Below are positions 16,874-26,173 of a stretch of DNA of 64,000 bases, one piece after another. The stretch is taken from positions 1 through 64,000 of the forward strand of contig CAMJQA010000001.1 of the NCBI GenBank assembly GCA_946407895.1, in the 5' to 3' direction. This DNA is from an uncultured Prevotellaceae bacterium. Lineage in GTDB: Bacteria; Bacteroidota; Bacteroidia; Bacteroidales; Bacteroidaceae. The notes under the pieces are model-generated. The model worked only from the letters and a program-made list of their open reading frames with translations. It searched no databases and was not told where the DNA came from. Position 1 is the stretch's first letter. Every line of letters begins with the position of its first letter. The translations under genes and the position numbers were made by a program.

Positions 16874-19741
16874 GTGATGATGAGACGCGAACTATTCAGT
16901 GGCCTGGTACTCACGGCCATGATGTTCGCCGCATGTAGCGACGATATAGGTAATTCAAAACAATTTGACGACGGATTATTACATTTCAAACTTGCCTTTA
17001 ACGAATCGCAAGGTCAGTGGGCCGAAGGCTCTGCATCCCACACACGCGCCCTTACTGCCCTGCCCTTGACGGCCAATGGCATAGAGGGTCTCACACTCTA
17101 CCTGAACTGCGAAGAGCAGGACCGTATTGATGAACCTGCCCCCACTGACGAGGAAGAGACTGCCACCCGCGGACAGCGCCTCACCGGCGAGGTGTTCCCT
17201 GCCATCGGCTCCTTCGGCCTCTATGCAAAAGACGCAGATGGCAATGTGGTGCTGGACTACACCAAACAACTGACGTCAAAGTATACCAAGGAAGGAGATT
17301 TTTACGAGAGTAATAGTGATGTAGAACTCACTTTCCCCGGCACAGGCGGATGGCCAGAGGACAAGAACGTCACATTCTACGGCTATGCGCCCGACCCTAC
17401 TGAGGCTCCCAACATTGACGTTACTACGGTGGGAGGCACGCCCACCCTTACCTACAACATGCAGCACAACGAGGCCGACAACAAAGACGTCCTCGCGGCA
17501 AAGAAGACCCTGAGCCGTGCTGAGAAGACGCCCAATGGCATAGAGTTGCAGTTCCGCCACATCCTCTCTGCCGTCAAGTTCAAGCAACCTGCCGGCGGCA
17601 TGACCTGCAAGGTGAAGGACGGAGACGCAATCAAAGAGACCTACTACATCAAAATCACGAAGATAGAGCTGAAGAACATCTACAAGAGCGGTACGGCACC
17701 CCTGGGCGAGGAGTTCACCGATGCCGGTACCCCCAAGGTGAGAACCAGCCATTGGACCTATACAAAGGCTGCCGCTAACCAGTCCAACTGTTCCTACACG
17801 CTGGGCACCCCCACCACATCTGCCGACACCTACATCGACACCGACGAGCACTGCTTCATGGTACTGCCACAGGAGTTGCCGTCGGATGCCAGCGTACAGA
17901 TTACCTGCAACCTTTACACAGATGCAGAAATGGCCACCACGCCCAAATTTGAGAATGCAACCTTCAATGCATCGCTCAGCGGCAAGACATGGCTGCCCGG
18001 CTACTCCTACACCTACACCATCGGTGACAACGAGTTGGTCTACAAGATAGAAAGCAACCTCACTTCAGTCCTATCCACTCCCTTCCCCGTTGACGGGACG
18101 GAGAACACTCCCAGGACGTTCACGGTAAAGAGCTATGCCACCAACCCGACCTCAGGCGACCAATCGTATGGATTCCCCGTCACGTGGAAACTTCAATACC
18201 AGAACGGCTCGGAATGGAAGGACGGGATGCCCGACGACTTCTTCCTCGAGGATGAGACGGGACATGTCTATTCTACTCAGGAAATGCTCAACATGCCTGG
18301 CTCTGTCCATGAGAAGACCTATAAGATCCTGGCACTTCGCCGCAACGATGGATTTCCTTCTGTAAAAGATCTCCGAACCAAAAAATATGGCGATGAGAAT
18401 TCGACGGCTCCAGAGTCTTACCACGACCTGTCGCTTTTCAAAATCGACGGCGTGACGCCCATCAGCCGCAACACAGCCAACTGCTATGTCGTCAACGGCT
18501 ATGGCAAGTTCAAGTTCCCCCTGGTCTACGGTAATGCCATCAAGAACGGAGCGACAAATGCCGAGGCATATACCGAAAAGGACAGCTACCAGATATTTGT
18601 GGATTACAAAGGTAATCACATCACCGGGCCAAGCGTGATACCTGCGGGCACGTCGCTCGACGACCTCAAGGCTGACGTCGTTTGGATGGACGAAAGGTAT
18701 CTCATCTGGCCCACCACCATCCATCTGGGCCAGGAGGGTGACTTATACTTCATGTATTTTGAAATTCCCAAAAGCGTGTCCAAACAGGGCAATGCCATCC
18801 TCTGTGTCAAAGACAAGTCGGGCACTATCATGTGGAGCTGGCATATCTGGGTGACGACATTCAACCTGTCTGAAACGGTAAATGTGTCAAAACATATTTC
18901 TGCTTCTGTTGGCGACAAATCGTTGGATTTTGCTCAGCGCAACCTTGGTTGGCGCGATGCAGAGAAAGTGACATACACCGCACGTACCATCAACATCAGG
19001 TTGCAGCAGAATGAGTCAACAGCCACCGATGTAGAAACAATCAGCCAAAACGGAGGCGAGGTAATTCTGTCCGGCAGTAACCTCTATTACCAGCATGGCC
19101 GCAAAGACCCAATGCCTAGTGCCACACAGATTTGGAACGGCACAAGCTATGTAGATCACGACATGACTGAGGATATTGCTGCTTTGGGCTATACGTGGAG
19201 TAATATACAGAATAAAGCCAGTATTTACGAAGCCATACAAAACCCGAATGTTTTTTATAACCCGTCAACTGAGGACTGGCAAAATAAAGAACCGGGTAAC
19301 GTCCATTACGCCGGACGATGGGATCCACAGAAAGCTGAAGCCGCCGACAATGCAGTATCTGCTTTCTCCATCATCAAGACCGTCTATGATCCATGTCCTG
19401 TTGGTTTTACGGTACCGCCAAGCCGCGCCTTTACACTGTTAGATGGATGGTCCACTGAAGTTATAGCTGCAGACGCAGAAGAGAACAAGGCTCACATCCC
19501 CGGACTCAAGTTCACTTCTTCTGATGGAACAAAATCCCTTATCTTCTATCGGTCTGGAAATCGCAGGAAGGAGACAGGAAAAATCGAATATTACAAGACA
19601 GAGGGACGCTATTGGACGGCTGGTGTACATACACATTTTGGATATTTGCTCAGAATTTCTGGCACCAAAGCTGTTGAATATGCATACACTCGCTACCGCT
19701 GTCGTGGTATAGCCGTGCGCCCGGTTGCAGATACGAAATAA
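16874..19741 (+). CDS. fimbrillin-family surface lipoprotein 1
   Basis: A 955-residue lipoprotein with signal MMMRRELFSGLVLTAMMFAAC (lipobox FAAC). The N-terminal third has fimbrillin (Mfa-like) features: an early acidic GLLHFKLAFNESQ, the glycine/arginine turn TRGQRLTGEVFPAIGSFGLY and the hallmark LQFRHILSAVKFKQP (about 220-235). A central region repeats beta-rich segments, and the C-terminus (about 830-955) is a domain beginning VYDPCPVGFTVPPS and ending YRCRGIAVRPVADTK, similar to the FISUMP-like or tip domains of Bacteroidales fimbrillins. Such proteins form or cap fimbriae or act as surface adhesins. It is paralogous to the next gene along its whole length; the C-terminal quarter is more AT-rich than the rest. 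Confidence 0.75.
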   Translation: MMMRRELFSGLVLTAMMFAACSDDIGNSKQFDDGLLHFKLAFNESQGQWAEGSASHTRALTALPLTANGIEGLTLYLNCEEQDRIDEPAPTDEEETATRGQRLTGEVFPAIGSFGLYAKDADGNVVLDYTKQLTSKYTKEGDFYESNSDVELTFPGTGGWPEDKNVTFYGYAPDPTEAPNIDVTTVGGTPTLTYNMQHNEADNKDVLAAKKTLSRAEKTPNGIELQFRHILSAVKFKQPAGGMTCKVKDGDAIKETYYIKITKIELKNIYKSGTAPLGEEFTDAGTPKVRTSHWTYTKAAANQSNCSYTLGTPTTSADTYIDTDEHCFMVLPQELPSDASVQITCNLYTDAEMATTPKFENATFNASLSGKTWLPGYSYTYTIGDNELVYKIESNLTSVLSTPFPVDGTENTPRTFTVKSYATNPTSGDQSYGFPVTWKLQYQNGSEWKDGMPDDFFLEDETGHVYSTQEMLNMPGSVHEKTYKILALRRNDGFPSVKDLRTKKYGDENSTAPESYHDLSLFKIDGVTPISRNTANCYVVNGYGKFKFPLVYGNAIKNGATNAEAYTEKDSYQIFVDYKGNHITGPSVIPAGTSLDDLKADVVWMDERYLIWPTTIHLGQEGDLYFMYFEIPKSVSKQGNAILCVKDKSGTIMWSWHIWVTTFNLSETVNVSKHISASVGDKSLDFAQRNLGWRDAEKVTYTARTINIRLQQNESTATDVETISQNGGEVILSGSNLYYQHGRKDPMPSATQIWNGTSYVDHDMTEDIAALGYTWSNIQNKASIYEAIQNPNVFYNPSTEDWQNKEPGNVHYAGRWDPQKAEAADNAVSAFSIIKTVYDPCPVGFTVPPSRAFTLLDGWSTEVIAADAEENKAHIPGLKFTSSDGTKSLIFYRSGNRRKETGKIEYYKTEGRYWTAGVHTHFGYLLRISGTKAVEYAYTRYRCRGIAVRPVADTK

Positions 19742-19791
19742 TAATAATTCGACTCTGAATTTGACCATCGCAATGGTGATCCGAGAATTTT

Positions 19792-20452
19792 GACCTTTCG
19801 GGTCGAAGCCCCTTTCGCTCGGCAAAGATCAAACCAGGTTTGACTCTGCTCTCTCTTACTCGGGGCTTTGAGCGAAGCGACCCCTAAAAACAACAAAGTG
19901 CATTGATTGATAAAGACGCCTGAGTAATATTGGTCGCACAGCTCAAAATTTAAACAAAAATTATAAGCAAAAATTTATTGAATAGTTTTGTTGCTGGACG
20001 GAGCGACCCTAAGCAGAATAGCTCATACACTCAGAACTAATTTAATTTTATTTCAAATTTTTGTTTTGATTTTGAGCGAAGCGACCCCAGGCAACTAAGT
20101 TGTGACTAAAGATATTCCAATGAGAGCGTGATTATTATTGGTCGCACAGCTCAAAATTTAAACAAAAATTATAAGCAAAAATTTATTGAATAGTTTTGTT
20201 GCTGAGCGAAGCGCCCCTAAGCAGAATACATCATACACTCAGAACTGATTTAATTTTATTTCAAATTTTTGTTTTAATTTTGAGCGAAGCGACCCCAAGC
20301 AGAATACACCATACACTCAGAACTGATTAATATTATTTCAAATTTTTGTTTTAATTTTGACCTTTCAGGTCGAAGCCCCTTTCGCTCGGAAAAGATCAAA
20401 CCAGGTTTGACTCTGCTCTCGCTTACTCGGGGCTTTGAGCGAAGCAACCCCT
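19792..20452. repeat. interspersed repeat cluster between fimbrillin genes
   Basis: The 780-base gap holds two copies of a 94-base hairpin-rich block (19792-19885 and 20359-20452) that starts GACCTTTC, contains TCAAACCAGGTTTGA and ends TTGAGCGAAGCGACCCCT. Between them are two copies of GGTCGCACAGCTCAAAATT (19932-19950, 20140-20158) and several copies of a unit AATTTTGAGCGAAGCGACCC + CAGAATACATCATACACTCA. The first and last motifs are imperfect inverted repeats of each other. No gene is supported. Confidence 0.85.
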
Positions 20453-20520
20453 AAAAGCAACAAAGTGCATTTGGAAATTCAAAAGGATAACATTAAACAA
20501 TATAACTATTTATCACAAAG

Positions 20521-23500
20521 ATGAAAACAAAACTTTTATGCGGACTGACATTCATGATAATGATGTTCACCGCCTGCAGCGACGAGCTTGAGAACAACAC
20601 CCGCTACGACGACGGCTATCTGCACTTCAAGTTCTCGTTCGACGAGAACGGACAGTGGAACGACGACGGCACGCAGCAGAAGCAAACCCGCCTCATGGCA
20701 CCCGTTGAAATCACTATGCCCGATGGCGGCGGCCAGCCACTCTACCTCCATTGCGAGGAAGCTAACTACATCGAGACGGAGACACCCGCAGCTGACAGCA
20801 CAATCACACGCGGACAGCGCATCACCGGCGAGGCCTTCGAAGGCACGGGAAAGATTAAGTGCTTCGGACTATACGGACGCGTAGGCACCAACGAAACATC
20901 ATCGTATGAGGAAGTGCTTAAAATGGATAACGAAATCCAGCGTACCAGTTTAAGCACAGAGAAAGTGGACGGATGGTATGAAGGAACGCAAGATCTGGAG
21001 TTTGCCAACGCGAATGACATGTGGACAGCAGGAAAGAATGGCTACTTCTACGGTTTCGCTCCCTTCCCCGGCCCCGACAGCGATGTTGCTGGCGACGAGG
21101 ACTACGGCAAAGGACACGCACGATGCATCATGACCGACTTTGCCGACGACGGCACACCCACCATCACTTTCACGATGCAGCCCGAGGAAAAGAAGAACAA
21201 GGACATTTTGACGGCCAAGACCACTACGGCCTATCAGGACAAGGGTAATGGTGTGGAGATGCAGTTCCATCACGTACTCACAGCGCTGAAGTTCAAGTTA
21301 GATGGTGGCAACGACCTCATGTACACCATCGGACAACCGGGTGTGGATGCCGTTAACTATTATATTCACGTCAAGAGCCTCAAACTGAAAGGAATCTACA
21401 AAAAGGGTACAGCTCCTCTTGGTAATGAGTATGTAGACGTGGACGCAAGCACCCGCAACAGCAACTGGCAGTTAGCATCTACGGATGATGAAAACATAGG
21501 TGACTGTACGGCTGAGGTCACGCGCAACTATAGCGAAATAACCGACGGCACGGCTACCGAGGAAACCAGATTCCTCGTCAACACCGACGAGAACTGCTTC
21601 ATGGTGCTGCCACAGACAACGCCCAAGGGTGCCAAGCTCATCATTACGGCAGATCTCTCGCTGAGCAGTAACCCGACTGACGAGTCCCAAATCTATCAGC
21701 GTAACGCTACATTTGAGGCTTCACTCTATAATGACGGCAGTAATACCGGCTACACGTGGAAACCCGGCTACACCTATACCTATTCCATCAAGAAAGACAA
21801 CATAGCTCGTAAATACACGCTGGAGTCAAAAGTAGACGATGTCATGCAGGGACCTTTCTCGTTCAAAGCAGAAGGTGGAGCCAAATCCTTTACGGTGATG
21901 AGCAAGGTGAGGACGCAAGAGCTCGGAAGCACCACCGCTGCCGATGAGCCTGCCTCGTGGCACGTCGAATTTCGCGAGAAGACCGGCACCGATACATGGA
22001 CGGATTGGAAAGTAGGACTACCCGATGGTTACACCTTGAAGGATGAAAGCGGAAATCTTGTGGGTATGAACACCAACATCCCTGGCAGCACTACGGCAAA
22101 AACATATACACTGACAGCCGGAGCACGCAGCGATGCATCTACAAACGTCAGTACCATTCAGAGCAGGCAATATAAGGGCGGTCCCGACGGCTACTACGAC
22201 CTCTCCACACACGGCATAGGCTATGGTGCAGCCCAGACGGCACGCACCACGGCCAACTGCTATATCGTGCAGGGTTACGGCAAATTCAAACTACCCTTGG
22301 TCTATGGCAACGCCATCAAGAACGGTGTTGACAATCCCAAATCATATAAAAGATTTGACAAAGAAGCGCACGTATTCTGTAACTATAAAGGCAACAAAAT
22401 CACGAAGCCGTACATCAACGACGATACTGACACGGATGCTGCTGAAGGCATTGCAGGAGCAAAGATTGTCTGGCAAGACCAAAACATCATCCGTGAAGAG
22501 AATTTGAAGATTATCACCGACAACTCTGATAACATCACGGGCTCCACACGCTTCAAGCAGTATCTATGCTTCGAGGTCCTTCAAAACGATGTATATCCAG
22601 GCAACGCGGTGCTGGCAGCTTTGGATGCCAGCGGCGAGATTATGTGGAGCTGGCACATCTGGTTCACCGTGCAGGACTACACCCAGACCATCACACTCTC
22701 TAACAGTTCCGGCACCATGCACATGGCTAAATGGAACATCGGATGGCGCGACCCTGAACTGGCACGTGCCAACTCAACGAAAAACTATCAGATACGCGTA
22801 GTACAGAACACGCCTTATTGCAAGCCGTTAACGCACGAAGTCACGCATGGTGAAGGCTATGTCGTTATCGGTGGTTCGAACATCGTCTATCAGCATGGGC
22901 GCAAAGACCCGTTCCCCAATACAGTGGTGACTGTAGAATCCTATACTACCTCTGGGGGCAATATTAACACTATAAAATATAAGTTGGTGGATATGTTTGA
23001 CGAGTTGGGAGTATTCAATTATCAAGCAGATAAGAATTGGGTAGAAGAATCCATTAAGAATCCGACAACAGTATATCGGTATAATAATGGAAATGATAAT
23101 ACCAATGAGCATTGGATGTATACAAAGAGATTACAAAGTGGCTCATGGTCCAACATAGGATATGAATATTACAACACATGGGATCCTGACAATTATGGCA
23201 AAGTAAGCATTACAAGTGGGACGAATAATGAATATACAATAACGGCCGATAATTACAAAGCCATATCAAAAACCATTTTCGACCCCTCTCCTGTCGGGTT
23301 TGTCGTTCCGAACAGCGGGTTAATTAAACTATTGAGTGAAAAAAGCTATACCTCAACAACGACTGCCACAATTGATGGTAAAACGGTTAATGCTCCTATA
23401 CCTTATCTTGTGAATGGGGATATTCGACTTTATCGGTCCGGTATCAGAAGAAAGTTATGGGATAATCCGTATGATAATCCTTTGCGAAATCAATACATAG

Positions 23501-24255
23501 CAAAATATGGAAGTAGTGACCCCAGAGCCACTTACAATCTGGCTCACTTCTATGTCGACAATAGCAACGACAATGAGACGCATGGCTTCATTTGGACAGC
23601 AGGACTTCGTGCCCAACACGGAGCATTCATTGGTATCAAGAATAGTGGAGTGCGCGGACCAATACAATATAATCCGCAAAACGGTAATCCAACGAACCGC
23701 CAATTCTTCACATGTCAGGGTATGGCTGTCCGTCCTGTCAAAGATATGATTACCGATGTGGAGGAATATGATGGCGAAGCATCCCAGAAGTTCTGGCAGA
23801 AAGATTACACGGACATAGACCTGACCCGCGCCGTCACTGGCAAGACGCAGAAGTGGGGATTCGACTACACCACAAACTCTGAGCTTGCCAACATCGTAGC
23901 CAACAGCAGCTACAAGAGCAAGAAAGTGTATATCCAGAACATCGTAGTCACTTATGGGGAACGCACCACACGCGTCAACAATATTACATATTACGGCTAC
24001 AACGGGTTATATGGTGGCATATTAAAGCCTCACACGCTGAACGATTTCTACACGAAGTGCGACCACGATTCGTATGGTGACGATGCCTTCACGCTGCTGA
24101 CGTCCATCTCGCAGACGCACACCTTCCTTGAAAATGAATGGTTACGCGTATCAATGTCTGATCTGACCGACTGGACGAAGTTTGTCACGCTCAAGGTAGA
24201 AAAAATGGATATCGTCAGCGTTAAGGCCGACGTCCGCATCACTTATGTCGAGTAA
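20521..24255 (+). CDS. fimbrillin-family surface lipoprotein 2
   Basis: A 1244-residue paralogue of the preceding lipoprotein with signal MKTKLLCGLTFMIMMFTAC. Shared landmarks: DDGYLHFKFSFDENGQW, TRGQRITGEAFEGTG, MQFHHVLTALKFKLDGG, NCFMVLPQTTPKG, TANCYIVQGYGKFKLPLVYG, IMWSWHIWFTVQDY, YQHGRKDPFPNT and VFDPSPVGFVVPNSG. It carries a roughly 150-residue C-terminal extension after VRPVKDM, absent from its neighbour. The segment about 22930-23720, encoding the part just before and within the C-terminal domain, is visibly richer in A+T than both flanks, consistent with replacement of a variable surface segment. Probably a fimbrial or adhesive outer-surface protein; ligand unknown. It ends in front of a perfect hairpin. 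Confidence 0.75.
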   Translation: MKTKLLCGLTFMIMMFTACSDELENNTRYDDGYLHFKFSFDENGQWNDDGTQQKQTRLMAPVEITMPDGGGQPLYLHCEEANYIETETPAADSTITRGQRITGEAFEGTGKIKCFGLYGRVGTNETSSYEEVLKMDNEIQRTSLSTEKVDGWYEGTQDLEFANANDMWTAGKNGYFYGFAPFPGPDSDVAGDEDYGKGHARCIMTDFADDGTPTITFTMQPEEKKNKDILTAKTTTAYQDKGNGVEMQFHHVLTALKFKLDGGNDLMYTIGQPGVDAVNYYIHVKSLKLKGIYKKGTAPLGNEYVDVDASTRNSNWQLASTDDENIGDCTAEVTRNYSEITDGTATEETRFLVNTDENCFMVLPQTTPKGAKLIITADLSLSSNPTDESQIYQRNATFEASLYNDGSNTGYTWKPGYTYTYSIKKDNIARKYTLESKVDDVMQGPFSFKAEGGAKSFTVMSKVRTQELGSTTAADEPASWHVEFREKTGTDTWTDWKVGLPDGYTLKDESGNLVGMNTNIPGSTTAKTYTLTAGARSDASTNVSTIQSRQYKGGPDGYYDLSTHGIGYGAAQTARTTANCYIVQGYGKFKLPLVYGNAIKNGVDNPKSYKRFDKEAHVFCNYKGNKITKPYINDDTDTDAAEGIAGAKIVWQDQNIIREENLKIITDNSDNITGSTRFKQYLCFEVLQNDVYPGNAVLAALDASGEIMWSWHIWFTVQDYTQTITLSNSSGTMHMAKWNIGWRDPELARANSTKNYQIRVVQNTPYCKPLTHEVTHGEGYVVIGGSNIVYQHGRKDPFPNTVVTVESYTTSGGNINTIKYKLVDMFDELGVFNYQADKNWVEESIKNPTTVYRYNNGNDNTNEHWMYTKRLQSGSWSNIGYEYYNTWDPDNYGKVSITSGTNNEYTITADNYKAISKTIFDPSPVGFVVPNSGLIKLLSEKSYTSTTTATIDGKTVNAPIPYLVNGDIRLYRSGIRRKLWDNPYDNPLRNQYIAKYGSSDPRATYNLAHFYVDNSNDNETHGFIWTAGLRAQHGAFIGIKNSGVRGPIQYNPQNGNPTNRQFFTCQGMAVRPVKDMITDVEEYDGEASQKFWQKDYTDIDLTRAVTGKTQKWGFDYTTNSELANIVANSSYKSKKVYIQNIVVTYGERTTRVNNITYYGYNGLYGGILKPHTLNDFYTKCDHDSYGDDAFTLLTSISQTHTFLENEWLRVSMSDLTDWTKFVTLKVEKMDIVSVKADVRITYVE

Positions 24256-24260
24256 TCACC

Positions 24261-24296
24261 CTCTCGGCGGCGGAATCAGCCAACCGCCGCCGAGAG
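24261..24296 (+). terminator. strong hairpin terminator after fimbrillin 2
   Basis: CTCTCGGCGGCGG (24261-24273) pairs perfectly with 24284-24296 over 13 bases around a ten-base loop, six bases after the stop codon. No T tract follows, which is common in this phylum. Confidence 0.75.
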
Positions 24297-24331
24297 AGTT
24301 CATCAATTTCAATGCACCGACTTACAACCGT

Positions 24332-24377
24332 CTCATCAGCAGTATTTCCGGGCTCCCGCCCGGCATCTGCTGATGAG
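24332..24377 (+). terminator. second long hairpin before the toxin-antitoxin array
   Basis: CTCATCAGCAG (24332-24342) pairs with CTGCTGATGAG (24367-24377), and inside it CCGGGC (24348-24353) pairs with GCCCGG (24358-24363): 17 pairs in all. The right half of this hairpin is repeated at about 27449-27489 at the other end of the array, where the left arm has been lost. Confidence 0.65.
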
Positions 24378-24424
24378 CGATGTAGGCCGATAGTGTGACC
24401 TCGCACAGAAAACTTCGCAAAGAT

Positions 24425-24455
24425 TTTGCGGTATCGCGGAAATGTCATACCTTTG
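24425..24455 (+). promoter_or_regulatory. TA-array promoter copy 1
   Basis: TTTG (24425-24428), 19-base spacer, TACCTTTG (24448-24455). Upstream, 24393-24406 is GTGTG-ACCT-CGCAC, an imperfect short inverted repeat. The whole block from GTGTGACC to TTTGCCG is shared with copies 2 to 5. Confidence 0.85.
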
Positions 24456-24476
24456 CCGACGGAAAGAAACGATAAT

Positions 24477-24587
24477 ATGCCTACCATTCTACGAATTTTC
24501 GGACTTCGGTTCTTTTTCTATCTTGATGAGCATCGTCCCATCCACGTTCATGTGGAGCATGGCGGGAAATTGGCGAAGCAGATTTGA
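24477..24587 (+). CDS. short DUF4160 protein (36 aa), probably truncated
   Basis: A 36-residue ORF directly behind promoter copy 1. Its start MPTILRIFGLRFFFYLDEHR and the next PIHVHVEHGGKLAK match the N-terminus of DUF4160 proteins, which are normally 75-90 residues, so the C-terminal half is missing. DUF4160 and DUF2442 proteins are commonly encoded as adjacent pairs and have been proposed as a toxin-antitoxin-like system. The next gene is a DUF2442 protein, starting at the stop codon of this one. Either a decayed gene or a minimal version; the overlap with the partner argues that the pair has been kept together. Confidence 0.6.
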   Translation: MPTILRIFGLRFFFYLDEHRPIHVHVEHGGKLAKQI

Positions 24588-24598
24588 CAACGACTAAA

Positions 24599-25027
24599 AT
24601 GCTGGAAGACATGGAAAGAATAAAGAACATTTGGTTTGACGGGAATCGTATTTTTATGAGAACGGATACTGGTAACGTTCTAAGCCGGCCACTTGAGGCC
24701 TACCCTGAACTTAAGGAGGCCACAACGGAACAACGAAATGACTATACCATTTGGGACGATGGGCAAGCTATACGGTGGGATGCTATAGATGCCGACCTGC
24801 ATATTTCCAGCTTTTATGCCACTACAGAGCCTAACGAGCAAAATGAGGTGGCACGGATGCTCAAGAGTCTTCCCTGGCTGAACGTGTCTGAAGTGGCCCG
24901 CGCAGTGGGTATTAGCAAAAGTCTCCTGACTCGTTACATCTATGGCATCACCAATCCCAGCAAGGAGCGTATAGAGCAGATTCGGAGCATCCTCCACAGT
25001 TTCGCACGCGAGCTGCAAATGGTGTAA
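24599..25027 (+). CDS. DUF2442 domain protein with C-terminal HTH
   Basis: About 142 residues from the ATG at 24599; a TTG at 24584 that overlaps the DUF4160 stop is an alternative start. The N-terminal part (IKNIWFDGNRIFMRTDTGNV ... WDDGQAIRWDAIDADLHISS) is a DUF2442 domain; the C-terminal 55 residues (LPWLNVSEVARAVGISKSLL, TRYIYGITNPSKERIEQI) form a helix-turn-helix of XRE/LacI style. The fusion suggests it both binds its DUF4160 partner and represses the promoter in front of the pair. It is the first module of the TA array. Confidence 0.72.
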   Translation: MLEDMERIKNIWFDGNRIFMRTDTGNVLSRPLEAYPELKEATTEQRNDYTIWDDGQAIRWDAIDADLHISSFYATTEPNEQNEVARMLKSLPWLNVSEVARAVGISKSLLTRYIYGITNPSKERIEQIRSILHSFARELQMV

Positions 25028-25086
25028 GAAGCAACTGTCTTCCCCTATGCTGTCCGTGTGACCCCACACAGAAAACTTCGCAAAGA

Positions 25087-25118
25087 TTTGGCGGTATCGC
25101 AGAAATAATGTATCTTTG
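25087..25118 (+). promoter_or_regulatory. TA-array promoter copy 2
   Basis: TTTG (25087-25090), 20-base spacer, TATCTTTG (25111-25118), preceded by the perfect short inverted repeat GTGTG-ACCC-CACAC at 25056-25069. The start codon of the VapB-like gene follows 27 bases later. Confidence 0.85.
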
Positions 25119-25144
25119 CCGACGGAAAGAAACGACAAAAATAA

Positions 25145-25399
25145 ATGACTCAGCTTATGACAGGAACAACCAGACCGGCATCGGTAGTGCATTGGAACAT
25201 GCTCAAGCATCTCTCAGACGACGAGAAAATTGACCTTATCTTGTTGCTGTCGCAGTCGCTGAGACATTCTTCCAAGCCTAAAGAGACCAAAGCCAGTGAG
25301 TTCTATGGAATATGGGGCGACGATGGCATGAGCGACGATGAGTTTATCAACGAACTCAAGAGCGCACGAACCTTCGGAGAAGACATTGTAGAACTATGA
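25145..25399 (+). CDS. antitoxin of PIN-toxin module
   Basis: An 84-residue acidic protein: a helical N-terminal part (VVHWNMLKHLSDDEKIDLIL) and an acidic C-terminal tail (FYGIWGDDGMSDDEFINELK) typical of antitoxins that wrap round a PIN toxin. No clear AbrB or RHH DNA-binding domain is seen. It overlaps the toxin gene by four bases (ATGA) and stands directly behind promoter copy 2. The same general layout (LSDDEKIDLI / WGDD-DEF) is frequent in Bacteroidales antitoxins paired with VapC-like proteins. Confidence 0.75.
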   Translation: MTQLMTGTTRPASVVHWNMLKHLSDDEKIDLILLLSQSLRHSSKPKETKASEFYGIWGDDGMSDDEFINELKSARTFGEDIVEL

Positions 25400-25818
25400 C
25401 AGGCAAGGGATATCTGCTTGACACGAATATCTGCGCATTCTATTTGCGTGGAAAATATGATGTTGACAAATGTATCAACAAAGTAGGATGGAACAATTGT
25501 TTCATCTCCGAAATCACTATGCTGGAACTGAAGTTCGGTGCGGAACTGTCCATGCAACGTGATGGTATAGACAGGGGGCCTGGCTTGAACCGCTTCTTCG
25601 ACGCAATAGGTGTTTTGCCAATAGCTGATGCTATCGACTTAGCATCGCGTGAAAAGGTACGGTTACGCCTTGCCGGAACACCGCTATCAGACAATTTCGA
25701 TCTACTTATAGGTTGTACGGCACTGGTTAACGATTTAGTCATGGTAACAGACAATATCAAGGATTTCAAAAACCTTCAGGGCATAAATATAGAAAACTGG
25801 ATTGTAAGGTCTATGTAA
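25396..25818 (+). CDS. VapC-family PIN-domain toxin
   Basis: A 140-residue PIN-domain ribonuclease. The acidic metal-binding residues are Asp9 (YLLDTN), Glu44 (ISEITMLELKFG), Asp102 (LSDNFDLLIG) and Asp119 (VMVTDNIKDF), the full VapC set, so it is probably active. VapC toxins cleave tRNA or rRNA when free of antitoxin. The gene overlaps the antitoxin gene by four bases. It ends 42 bases before promoter copy 3. Confidence 0.9.
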   Translation: MTGKGYLLDTNICAFYLRGKYDVDKCINKVGWNNCFISEITMLELKFGAELSMQRDGIDRGPGLNRFFDAIGVLPIADAIDLASREKVRLRLAGTPLSDNFDLLIGCTALVNDLVMVTDNIKDFKNLQGINIENWIVRSM

Positions 25819-25860
25819 GCCCCCCCACATTCTGTGTGACCCCAAAAAACAACTCAAAAT

Positions 25861-25892
25861 TTTGGCGGTATCGTGGAAATGTCGTAACTTTG
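25861..25892 (+). promoter_or_regulatory. TA-array promoter copy 3
   Basis: TTTG (25861-25864), 20-base spacer, TAACTTTG (25885-25892). The upstream GTGTGACCCC (25834-25843) is kept but the right arm of the inverted repeat is lost. Downstream sequence diverges from the other copies after TTTGCC. Confidence 0.82.
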
Positions 25893-25912
25893 CCCACGAA
25901 ATATACACATAG

Positions 25913-26170
25913 ATGACGATGACACATTTGACAATGAGAGATTTTAGGAACAAGATGGGAAGTTTTTTCAACCGCGTAGATGCAGGTGAACATGTGTTTA
26001 TTCGGAGGAAGAACCAACTATATACTATTGTACCTGTCTCCGAAGGCGAAGAGGCTATCACGCCCGAACTATCCACAAAAATAGAGAAGGCCCGCCGTGA
26101 ACTCCGAGAGGGAAAGACTATCAGTCTGATTTCCCACGAAGATGTTGACCGCTATTTTGAATCCATGTAG
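25913..26170 (+). CDS. Phd/YefM-family antitoxin
   Basis: An 85-residue antitoxin. The N-terminal Phd/YefM fold is clear (MTHLTMRDFRNKMGSFFNRV, then GEHVFIRRKNQLYTIVPV), followed by a charged helical tail (IEKARRELREGKTISLIS) that neutralises the toxin. The true start may be six bases later (second ATG). It is expected to repress promoter copy 3 together with the toxin. The toxin gene starts three bases after its stop. Confidence 0.9.
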   Translation: MTMTHLTMRDFRNKMGSFFNRVDAGEHVFIRRKNQLYTIVPVSEGEEAITPELSTKIEKARRELREGKTISLISHEDVDRYFESM

Positions 26171-26173
26171 TCT

